Shown: piece after piece, positions 36,308 through 45,200 of the stretch
How the letters are laid out: every line of letters begins with the position of its first letter
Position numbering within the stretch: the first letter of the stretch is position 1
From: Gracilibacillus halophilus YIM-C55.5
GTDB lineage: Bacteria; Bacillota; Bacilli; Bacillales; Amphibacillaceae
DNA: 64,000 nucleotides
Reading direction: 5' to 3'
Assembly: GCF_000359605.1 (NCBI RefSeq)
Contig: NZ_APML01000019.1
Span: 248,001-312,000 of the forward strand
Notes under the pieces: generated by a model
Database searches by the model: none
The model's input: only the letters and a program-made list of their open reading frames with translations
What the model was told of the DNA's origin: nothing
Made by a program: the position numbers and the translations under genes

Positions 36308-38749
36308 ATGAAGTTAAATGTTGAGCAACGAAAAATTGTAGAGTTGGAGCCAAATGGTCATATGTTGATCAAAGGAGTAGCTGGCTCTGGTAAGACAACC
36401 GTTGCTATTCGGAGAATCTCGTTTCTGCAAATGCACTATTGCATGGAAGATGACGATAATATTTTACTCGTAACTTTTAATAAAACTTTATTAAACTATA
36501 TTCACTATCAATATAAAAAGCTAGAAGATGAGGAAAAGGGCGATATTGAAGCATGGTTAAGCGGTGATAGCGATGTCGTGATTAAGACTATCGATAAACT
36601 GATGTTCAGCTACTTTATGCGTTATTTAAAGCGTCATCAGCTGAAACGTCAAATTGCTGATCAACAAACCTTATATAAAACAATTCAGCAGGCCATTATG
36701 CAATTGAAAGAGGAATATGCTGATATTAAAATTCTTTCACCAAAATACAGTAGCTTCTTGCTTGATGAAATTGCTTGGATCAAATCTTGCGGTATTCCAG
36801 ATGAAGTGTCTTATCAGCAAATCGACCGAATTGGGCGGTCAACAGGTGGCCGAAACACACCACAGAAATTGACCAAGAATTCAAAGACGAGACAAGCTAT
36901 CTATCAATTAAAAGAACGATATGATGAGTTATTAGAAGCTAAAGGACTTGTTGATTTTAAAACGATGAATCTACTTGCATTACAGCAAGCGCAAGAAGTT
37001 GATCAATCATCCTACACCCATATTATTATTGATGAGAGTCAAGATTTAACCAAAGTCCAACTACATTTTCTAAAAACCATTCATGATGAAAAGTCATATG
37101 GTTCTATTACATTTGTCGCTGATAACACCCAAAGCATTTATTCACATTCCTGGTTAGGTAAAGGAAGACCCTATACCACTATTGGATATGATATGAGCGG
37201 TAAGGCTCGTGTTTTAACTAAAAATTATCGAACAACCACTGAGATTTCAAAAGCAGCGTATGGTTTAATCGAACATGATGAAGACATTATGGGAAATGTC
37301 GATTTCGTCAAGCCATCATTAATTGATCGCCATGGACATGCACCGATTTATCGCTTTTTCCTAACGAATAACGAGCAGATACAATTTTTCAAACAGGAAA
37401 TTGATCAATTGCGTCAAGAGTATCGCTTAGAAGATATTTGCATCGTAGCCAAAGAGAAACGATTGATTGAAGATATTGCGATGAATCTTGAAAACGAAGG
37501 GATTCCCACAGAAATTTTGCATCAGAAACAGCCTGATTTCGGAAAAGAAGCGGTGAACTTGGTGACTATGCACTCGATTAAGGGGTTAGAATTTAAAGCG
37601 ATTTTCTTAGCTCATCTCGATGATGGCGTCTTACCGAATATGGCACAAGTTGATGTCGAGGATGAAGAAACAGTGAATACGGAAGAACGGAAATTACTAT
37701 ATGTCGGAATGACACGTGCCAATGAGTTGTTATATATGAGTTCAGTGAAAAAGCCTTCTAAATTTTTAAAAGAAATTAATCCTAATCAATTGCGGTTCAA
37801 GCGTGATGCATCATTAAGGCCTTTTCAAAAAATCGCGATATCAAATTATCAATTTTCCGAACAATTGTTGGATGTCAATGCCAAAGAGGAAATCATTCGA
37901 CAATGGATGATCTATCAACTCATTCACACCTATCAGTATCCAAAGGACGTACTGAGCATCGAATACGGGGTGCAACAATTTTCAAAACGTGGTTATGTGG
38001 ACATTGCTGTGATGATTCATGTAGACGGAGAGCAGATTCCGTATATTTTTGTTGAAACGAAAAGCTTTGGTAATGGGGTTACAAGCGCCACGGAACAATT
38101 GAAAAGTTATATGTCTACGTCTGATCATGTTCGCTATGGAATCGCAACGGATGGACTAGATATCTCAATCATTGATCGAAATGGTGAACCAATCAATGAT
38201 ATACCAAAATGTCAGCCACACTTTTTGCCTGAAACCAAATATAAAAGCACCTATACGGATTTGCGCAAAAACAAAGAATATGATTATTTGCAAGACAAAG
38301 ATGACCTGCAAACGGTAGAAATCATTGATCAAACGACCGGATTAGCTAAAGAAATGGATCAACCGATTCAAGTGCCGATCATAGGTGATGTTGCAGCTGG
38401 TCTGCCAATGTCTGCTATAGAAGATTATCGTGATACTTTACCTGTTCCAGAGGATTGGTTAATTCAAGCACAAGATACTTTTGTTTTACAAGTAACAGGA
38501 GATAGCATGATTGACGACGGAATCGAACCAGGCGATTTTGTATTGGTTCATCGGCAACAGACCGCAACGAATGGTGATATTGTGATTGCTGTGATTGACG
38601 GAGAAGCCACGATAAAGAAATATATGCCGATGGGAAACACTATTCTTTTAGTCCCTGCAAATACGAATTATGAACCGATCCAAATGAACGCAGATGATGT
38701 ATTCATTAACGGGAAAGTTATTGGCGTTATGCATAGAAATCATATGTGA
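36308..38749 (+). CDS. fusion of UvrD-like helicase, PD-(D/E)XK-like nuclease and LexA-like S24 peptidase
   Basis: 813 residues from the ATG at 36308, with CGGAGGT upstream; a longer frame exists but has no such site. Residues 1-490 are a superfamily 1A helicase: Walker A GVAGSGKTT (23-31), IIIDESQDLT, TKNYRTT, TMHSIKGLEF and LLYVGMTRA. Around 545-600 GYVDIAV (Asp565) and FVETKSFG (Glu583, Lys585) fit a PD-(D/E)XK/HsdR-N nuclease core. Residues 690-813 match LexA/UmuD peptidases: scissile Ala697-Gly698 in GDVAAGLP, Ser733 in TGDSM and Lys770 in ATIKKY. The protease parts look intact, so self-cleavage is possible. No helix-turn-helix is present. Confidence 0.85.
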   Translation: MKLNVEQRKIVELEPNGHMLIKGVAGSGKTTVAIRRISFLQMHYCMEDDDNILLVTFNKTLLNYIHYQYKKLEDEEKGDIEAWLSGDSDVVIKTIDKLMFSYFMRYLKRHQLKRQIADQQTLYKTIQQAIMQLKEEYADIKILSPKYSSFLLDEIAWIKSCGIPDEVSYQQIDRIGRSTGGRNTPQKLTKNSKTRQAIYQLKERYDELLEAKGLVDFKTMNLLALQQAQEVDQSSYTHIIIDESQDLTKVQLHFLKTIHDEKSYGSITFVADNTQSIYSHSWLGKGRPYTTIGYDMSGKARVLTKNYRTTTEISKAAYGLIEHDEDIMGNVDFVKPSLIDRHGHAPIYRFFLTNNEQIQFFKQEIDQLRQEYRLEDICIVAKEKRLIEDIAMNLENEGIPTEILHQKQPDFGKEAVNLVTMHSIKGLEFKAIFLAHLDDGVLPNMAQVDVEDEETVNTEERKLLYVGMTRANELLYMSSVKKPSKFLKEINPNQLRFKRDASLRPFQKIAISNYQFSEQLLDVNAKEEIIRQWMIYQLIHTYQYPKDVLSIEYGVQQFSKRGYVDIAVMIHVDGEQIPYIFVETKSFGNGVTSATEQLKSYMSTSDHVRYGIATDGLDISIIDRNGEPINDIPKCQPHFLPETKYKSTYTDLRKNKEYDYLQDKDDLQTVEIIDQTTGLAKEMDQPIQVPIIGDVAAGLPMSAIEDYRDTLPVPEDWLIQAQDTFVLQVTGDSMIDDGIEPGDFVLVHRQQTATNGDIVIAVIDGEATIKKYMPMGNTILLVPANTNYEPIQMNADDVFINGKVIGVMHRNHM

Positions 38750-38756
38750 AATCGTG

Positions 38757-38795
38757 AGGCGAGGATCCAGGAGGGTACTCGCCTTTCTGATTCTC
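38757..38795 (+). terminator. terminator after the helicase fusion
   Basis: AGGCGAG (38757-38763) pairs with CTCGCCT (38778-38784), followed by TTCTGATTCT; the T tract is imperfect. Confidence 0.55.
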
Positions 38796-38904
38796 ATATT
38801 CACGCTATACTGTGCCCCGTCTAATGATAACTAAATTAATTCTCTACTTTAAATTTGGGATACGTAATCGCTTATTATTGACTTTCATCTGAAAATTAAC
38901 TATT

Positions 38905-39435
38905 TTAATCAAATCCATTTTTATATAGTTGAAATCTCAATACTGAAAAATTACTCCCTAAAATACCTATTGCGATACAAAACATTAGATATATCATTAT
39001 AAAAATTAATACATGATTCGTTAAAAATCCTAATAGACTTCCAACGGAAATGCAGAGTAAAATAGCCATGAGTATTAATTCGAATTTAAATTTATTCCTT
39101 CCTTTCTCTAAATATTCATGAAGCACTTCATTTGTTGGATATATTTCTTTCAATTCACTTGTCGTCTTACGGTGAATAATTACACCTATTAACAAGCTAA
39201 CAAACGTACCTACAATAATTAGCACAAACATATAAATTGAATTTTCTATTGGTATTACAATGTTTTGTATAATTTGCAGGATAGTTATAGTTGCGAAAAA
39301 AAAAGCCCAATACCAGGTTTGTTTCATTTCTTTATGATAAACTTTATAAACCTTTTTTGTGTTCTTATCGTATAGTATTGTATAACCCAACCTCCCCTTA
39401 TCTTTATGTCCATATATAGGGATTTTATCGTTCAT
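38905..39435 (-). CDS. four-helix membrane protein of unknown function
   Basis: 176 residues: a polar N-terminus (1-40), two helices at about 42-62 and 66-86, a charged cytoplasmic-type loop and two more helices at about 115-135 and 140-160. GGAGGA precedes the ATG. The surrounding sequence is AT-rich and poor in genes. Family not recognised. Confidence 0.6.
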   Translation of the reverse strand: MNDKIPIYGHKDKGRLGYTILYDKNTKKVYKVYHKEMKQTWYWAFFFATITILQIIQNIVIPIENSIYMFVLIIVGTFVSLLIGVIIHRKTTSELKEIYPTNEVLHEYLEKGRNKFKFELILMAILLCISVGSLLGFLTNHVLIFIMIYLMFCIAIGILGSNFSVLRFQLYKNGFD

Positions 39436-39497
39436 AATTCTCCTCCGTTTTACATTTATTATTACAGCACTTAGAATAAGATTTCACTTTCGTAAAA

Positions 39498-39660
39498 TCA
39501 TCCGAACACTGACCCAATATTGCCCAAAAACCCTGAGACAGTATCACCAACTTTTTTTGCACTTAACTTTTTCATTTGTCCATTCCATACTTTTGTCTAT
39601 TTGTTGACCTGTCCAATCCAGTCCGTCTTGAAATTAATACTTTTGCCCTATCGATAATCC
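39498..39660 (-). pseudogene. possible decayed 3' end of a gene
   Basis: On the minus strand two short open frames join with one frameshift: DGLDWTGQQIDKSMEWTNEKV and then KKLSAKKVGDTVSGFLGN, ending at a TGA (39500-39498). The composition looks protein-like, but there is no start and no known family. Low certainty. Confidence 0.3.
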
Positions 39661-40173
39661 TCCCAAATACCACATAAAAATTAACTTCAATCTAATTTTT
39701 TACATCCTACAATAATTTGGGATTATAACCAATATGAACTGTGTTTATTGTACACAACACAGGAAAATAATTGAAGTGATTATGAATTGTTAAAATAAAA
39801 TTGATACAAACTATCTACAAAAATTTTCACATCATTCAAAAGACCTTTTTGCAAGTTAAGCAATGATTATACTTTTCGTGCACTGGGAAGATTTTTGTCA
39901 AAATTTTATCAACGACTTGCCTACTCGAGGATATAGGGTTATACTAATAAACAGAACATACATTCGTATACTTCAACAATTCATAATAAAGGCAGGTGAT
40001 AAAGCAATGTATTGATCAATTTGAGTATCGTCTTAGAAGATAAACCTCTTGCTCCCTAATGTTTTCAATTCCAACCAATTCTTCCATCACAGCATTTACT
40101 TCTTAGAACCGGTATTTCTTCTTTTACGAATATGCTATAATATCCCTATATGAACGTAAGGAGATGCGATGAA
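39661..40173. other. long intergenic region with an isolated promoter
   Basis: About 500 bases. TTGCCT (39917-39922) and TATACT (39940-39945) are 17 bases apart on the plus strand. Behind them an AGGTGAT stands before ATG-TAT-TGA (40007-40015), a two-codon frame. A second -10 (TGC TATAAT, 40133-40141) lies just before the coiled-coil gene. No gene is evident in the rest. Confidence 0.5.
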
Positions 40174-40716
40174 ATGTCGGAAAAACTTTTGTTGCAAATT
40201 TTAGATGAAGTTAAGATGATGAAGGGCGAAGTCAATAGTTTGAATCAGCGGGTCAGTAGTATAGACAATCGAATGAACAATATGGGTGATCGTATCAGTA
40301 ATATGGACGACTGTATTGGTAGTATGGATGAGCGTGTTAGTAATATGGACGACCGTATTAGCAGTATGGATGAGCGCGTTAGTAATATGGACAACCGTAT
40401 TAGCAGTATGGATGAGCGCGTTAGTAATATGGACAACCATATTAGCAGTATGGATGAACGTATCAATGGCATGAATGATGAACAAATAAAGATGAATCAA
40501 CGTCTACACTACATGGATGAGCGGTTTGATCGACTCGACCAAAAAACAAATGCCATTCAAGAGCAAACCGCCAGAATCAGTGAGTATCATTCAGAAGTCA
40601 TGTATACATTAAATGACAAAGCTACAAAACGTGATTATAATTATATAAAAGATATGGTTTTTAAGCACGACGAGGACATTCATAAAATTAAACAAGAATT
40701 ACAAATAAATAATTAA
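40174..40716 (+). CDS. heptad-repeat coiled-coil protein
   Basis: 180 residues from the ATG at 40174 (AAGGAG upstream, spacing about 10). Residues about 20-110 consist of about eleven 7-residue repeats of the type MDERVSN/MDNRISS, which at DNA level are nearly identical 42-bp units. A second charged helix region ends the protein. It should form a long oligomeric coiled coil without membrane or catalytic parts. It lies upstream of the NERD gene on the same strand. The repeat number may vary between strains. Confidence 0.75.
   Translation: MSEKLLLQILDEVKMMKGEVNSLNQRVSSIDNRMNNMGDRISNMDDCIGSMDERVSNMDDRISSMDERVSNMDNRISSMDERVSNMDNHISSMDERINGMNDEQIKMNQRLHYMDERFDRLDQKTNAIQEQTARISEYHSEVMYTLNDKATKRDYNYIKDMVFKHDEDIHKIKQELQINN
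40290..40470 (+). repeat. 42-bp tandem repeats within the coiled-coil gene
   Basis: Units around ATGGACGACCGTATTAGCAG and ATGGATGAGCGCGTTAGTAA recur every 42 bases about four times with few changes. They encode two heptads each. Confidence 0.8.
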
Positions 40717-40818
40717 ACTCTTCAAATGTAAATACTCATCGTATCAAGAAGCGGTGACCACAGACGTATTATTGAATTGGGTCAGCCGCTTCTAATTTTA
40801 ATAAGAAAGGATGATAAA

Positions 40819-41682
40819 TTGAATACTCGAAAAAAACCTCGTGAATTAATTCTATACGAATATCTCTCTAGACGTCGAACGTTATCAAGGGAAGAAATGT
40901 ATAAATACCACAAATTGCATAGAGGCTACCAAGGAGAAATTATGTTTGACCGATATCTTGAACCATTCTCGAACAACTTTTTACTACTAAAAGACCTTTG
41001 GCTATCCCACCAAAACAAATCCTTCCAACTAGATCACTTACTTCTTCATAGTGATACATTGTTCATGTACGAAATTAAAAATTATGCTGGTGAGTTTTAT
41101 TATCAAAACGAAAAACTGTACCTTCACTCGGGTAAGGAGATGGATAATCCGCTTATTCAATTAAAAAGAACTGAATCTCTTTTCCGTCAATTGCTGCAAC
41201 AACAAAATTGGAATATCCCTATAGTATCAGCTGTTGTTTTCATAAATCCCGAATGCACAATTTTCCAGGCTCCAAAAGATCCTCAAATTATATTACCAAC
41301 TCAAATCAATCGATATTTGCGCCAATTTCATAAAAGTATTTCCATTGATGCTGCAAAAAGACAAATAATGACGAAATTACAATCTATACAACTTCAAGAA
41401 TCCCCATACATTCAGCTACCAGCCTATGATTACGCTCAATTAAAGAAAGGGATTCCATGTAAAGCATGCGATTCTTTTCTCCATACGATTCAAGGAAAAA
41501 AGTGTGTCTGTACCCATTGCGGAAATTCAGAACTACTTCAGCATGCATTAATTCGAAATGTCGAAGAATTTATGTTTTTATTTCCTAAGCAACAAGTTAC
41601 TACAGAAATCATTCATGACTGGTGCAATCTACCGCTAACTCATGAGAGAATAAGCTACCATTTAAAAAGCATTATGCAATGA
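40819..41682 (+). CDS. NERD-domain nuclease-like protein with C-terminal zinc ribbon
   Basis: 287 residues from a TTG at 40819 with AAAGGATG upstream; the longer frame to 40777 lacks a site. The NERD domain is seen as GYQGEIMFDRYLEPF, LLLKDLWL, FQLDHLLLHSDTLFMYEIKNYAGEFY and NPLIQLKRTE; the D-x(n)-E-x-K arrangement is that of a PD-(D/E)XK-like nuclease. CKACDSF and CTHCGN near residues 215-240 form a zinc ribbon. NERD proteins are often plasmid- or defence-associated. Located between the coiled-coil gene and the large helicase. Confidence 0.8.
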   Translation: MNTRKKPRELILYEYLSRRRTLSREEMYKYHKLHRGYQGEIMFDRYLEPFSNNFLLLKDLWLSHQNKSFQLDHLLLHSDTLFMYEIKNYAGEFYYQNEKLYLHSGKEMDNPLIQLKRTESLFRQLLQQQNWNIPIVSAVVFINPECTIFQAPKDPQIILPTQINRYLRQFHKSISIDAAKRQIMTKLQSIQLQESPYIQLPAYDYAQLKKGIPCKACDSFLHTIQGKKCVCTHCGNSELLQHALIRNVEEFMFLFPKQQVTTEIIHDWCNLPLTHERISYHLKSIMQ

Positions 41683-41796
41683 AAGGAAAAAAATCCGGTA
41701 CCTATTATGTAAAGATAACTTAAGCACATACATCTTGATGAATTCTTTAATCAAAATATAAGCGAAATTGCGAAATTTCCCAGTAATCTAAGGATT

Positions 41797-42212
41797 ACTG
41801 GGAAATCTGTTTTTGTCTATCACTCGATTTCCGGGTAATTCACATTTTACTGGGAAATCCGCCTCTGTCTATCACTCGATTTCCGGGTAATTCACATTTT
41901 ACTGGGAAATCTGCCTCTGTCTATCACTCGATTTCCGGGTAATTCGAATATTACTGGGAAATCCTACTCTACCTACCCCTCGATTTCCCGGTAATCCTCA
42001 TATTACTGGGAAATCCGCCTCTGTCTATCACTCGATTTTCGGGTAATTCGCATTTTACTGGGAAATCTGCCTCTGTCTATCACTCGATTTCCGGGTAATT
42101 CGCATTTTACTGGGAAATCCGCCTCTGTCTACTACTCGATTTCCGGGTAATCCCCATTTTACTGGGAAATCTGCCTCTGTCTGCATCTCGATTTCCGAGT
42201 AATCCGCATCAC
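41797..42212. repeat. 52-bp hairpin repeat array (7 full units plus flanks)
   Basis: ACTGGGAAAT occurs at 41797, 41849, 41901, 41953, 42005, 42057, 42109 and 42161, exactly 52 bases apart. Each unit also contains the inverted partner GATTTCC(G/C)GGTAAT about 8 bases before the next ACTGGGAAAT, so every unit can form a hairpin. Between hairpins lies CTGCCTCTGTCTATCACTC. An inverted pair, TTTCCCAGTAAT, starts the array at 41776. It separates the convergent NERD and helicase genes. Confidence 0.92.
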
Positions 42213-42269
42213 ATTCGGAATTCAACGCAAAAAGCCATCCTATTTTTTCGAAAAATCGCGGATAACGAA

Positions 42270-45200
42270 TCAAGTCAGTACATGATCAGAGGTTTGACTC
42301 ATTTGCTTAATAAGTTGATCGATGCGCTCAATCTCAGCTGAAGAGTCCTTCCACCAGTTACGGCTCCATATGCGTTCGATCCGCCAACCTTTTTGTTCTA
42401 AGAAACGCTGTCGGTAGATATCTCGCTCTCTTGCGGCTGGCGAACTATGATACATGGCGCCATCACATTCGATTCCAATGACGTATTTTGTACGATCATT
42501 CGGATCAACGACTGCCAAATCAATACGATAACCAGACATTCCAACTTGCGTATCCACAGAATAACCGATTTCTGTCAGTTTTTCATATACTTCTTCTTCG
42601 AATGGTGAATCAAAATGCAAACTCCCTTCTTGTTTAGCTGTATTGATTTCACCACTTAGATTCGTTAAGGTTGCTTCAATTTTTTCTTTGTTTACGTTCG
42701 AAACGGCTTGCGCATATTCCATATAAGATTTTAATAATTTTGGTCCGATATTTTTAGCATTAGTAACATTTAATTCATGCGGTTCAATGCTGGATACGAC
42801 ATGAATGTTTTCTTTTGCTCGTGTGACAGCCACATTGAGTCGGTTTTCGCCACCTTCTTGTCCGAGTGTACCGAAACGATTATACACTTTTCCTTCTTTA
42901 TTTTTGGCATAGGCGATTGAGAAAATGATGATATCTCGTTCATCCCCTTGGACATTTTCAATATTCTTGACAAAAATTCTCTCATCTAAATCGCGACTCA
43001 TAACTTGGTCATAAACAACGCTAAATTCTTGATCATTTTCACTATAGCGATCAATCATATCTTCAATCGCTGCCTGTTGTTTGGCGTTAAATGTAATGAT
43101 TCCGACCGATTTTGAAGCATTTTCAATTAATGTCTGTTTTAATAATTTTACAACATCTTCTGCTTCTACGATATTTTGTTGATTGATCCATCGACCATTT
43201 GATTTATGCCACTGAATGGCTGCAGGTTCTTGTAAGTGATTTACATTTGGTGCGATTTGCATTTGTCCATGATAAAATGCGTGATTGGAAAAATTAATTA
43301 ATTCCTCTGACTTCGATCGATAATGCCATTCGAGCAAACTGCTTGGTAACACTCGTTTCGCTAAGTTTAATAAGCTCTGTGATTCTTCAAATTCTGGTTG
43401 TTCATCGTCGTCTTCATCTGAGTCCACCGCTCCTTTAAATAATGAAGTAGGTGGTAACTGTTGTTCATCTCCAGCTACAACGATTTTCTTCCCTCGGTAA
43501 ATGGATGGCATACCATTTTCTACTGTGCATTGAGATGCTTCATCAAAGATCACAAGGTCAAATATGTTATCTTCTAATGGGAAAATTGCAGAAGCGATCT
43601 CAGGTGACACCAACCAGACCGGTATAACATCAAGTAATCCATTTAATGCGAATTCATTAACGAACCGACGAACAGGCCAAATATTACGTTTCTTTCCTGT
43701 TTGATAAATCATATCTTTTACTGCTTTTGGATGTTGTTCTTTTACTTCAGCAATCATTTGATTCATTTGGTTCGTTAATAAATCAATCGTTAGTGATTGT
43801 TTTTCTCCTAATAACTGCTTTAATTCGTCCGTTAATTGTTGAAAATCCCCTGTTCCAATCATCGAAATATCCGGATACTTATTCTCAATTTCATCAATCC
43901 AGTGGATGTAAGCTGACTGTTTGGCTACTTCCGTCCACTCATCTGGTATATGTCCATTACTAGATAAGTTCCGTTCAATCAAGCGATCAATTAATTCCTG
44001 TACCACTTTCGCACTATGATCATACAAGCGATCCATCTCACGTAAATCATCAAAATATTCTTGGATATATGCTCGTTTTTTCTGTAAGACGTCTAATGGG
44101 ATATCACCTTTTGATACGCGAGTTTTTAAACCTTGCATTGATTCCGATTCAAAATAAGGATCTAAAGCATCGATTTGTTGGAATAATCCTTCTGTCGCTT
44201 GTGATAAATCATATAATATCGTAAGACTTTCTTGTAATTTCGGCCATTCTTTCGAAGATAATCCTTTAAATTTTTTACCGTCGAGTAACTCATCAATAAT
44301 TGTTTTTCCAGTAAATGTGGTCCACAACCATAATCTTAGTTTTTGTAAAGTTTTTTGATCCCGCTCATGCAAATCATCATAGATTTTCTCTAGTTTACGA
44401 TCGATTTGCTGACTATAAGCCGGGGTAATCGCTTCGTCATCAAAATGATTCAAATGACTGATACTTTGCTCTGCTTCTTCGATCGCTTTTTCTAGAATTT
44501 CAATGATCTGAATCCGATCCTTTACTTCTAATTCGCTAAAAGATTTTCGATCACTTATCGGATGACTCTTTCCAAAGGTTTCATAGTAGCTACCATAGGT
44601 GCTGATTTTGCGTAAAATATCAGAAAGATTTTGCTTATGAATATCTTGTAATATCCCTTCTAACGAGATCATTCTATCTTGTTCTTTTGCTGGTTTACTT
44701 AATCCATATAAGTCATAAGCTCGGTATCCATGAGGTTGCACTTCGAATAACGCTTGGGCGATTTTATCCAGTTGATCTTCTGTACTGATAATCTTTTCCG
44801 AAAGATCTTCAAATGCTTGATCTAGATCCTGATAAGAGGGATTTTGATTCAATAAAACATTTAATTTCTGATAAAATGGCTTACGATCATTCTTCTCATC
44901 ATGTAGTAGTGCCACATTGGAAGACAGCCCTAATGTGTCTAATCGTTGAAATACCACGTCTAAGGCTGCACGTTTTTGTGTGACGAGCATCACCCGTTGC
45001 CCATTAGCCATTGCATTTGAAATCATGTTGACGATCACTTGTGATTTCCCTGTGCCAGGCGGGCCATGAACCACCATTCCTTTTTCGTGATTCAGCTCAT
45101 CCATCATGCGTTCTTGAGAAGCATCGGTATCTAATACATAACACTTCTTTTTCTCTTGTTCCATTTTTTCTTGATAAGATGGATTCGAGTTCGTTGGTAA

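Noticed and set aside
39953-39966. LexA-box-like AGAACATACATTCG
   Set aside because: Three mismatches to the Bacillus consensus and asymmetric; not strong enough to claim SOS control.
40201-40500. Antisense and shifted frames of 60-100 residues with repeats
   Set aside because: They mirror the 42-bp repeats of the coiled-coil gene on the plus strand.
41797-42212. Possible CRISPR array because of the regular spacing
   Set aside because: The whole 52-bp unit is conserved, with no alternation of constant repeats and variable spacers, and no cas genes are in the window.
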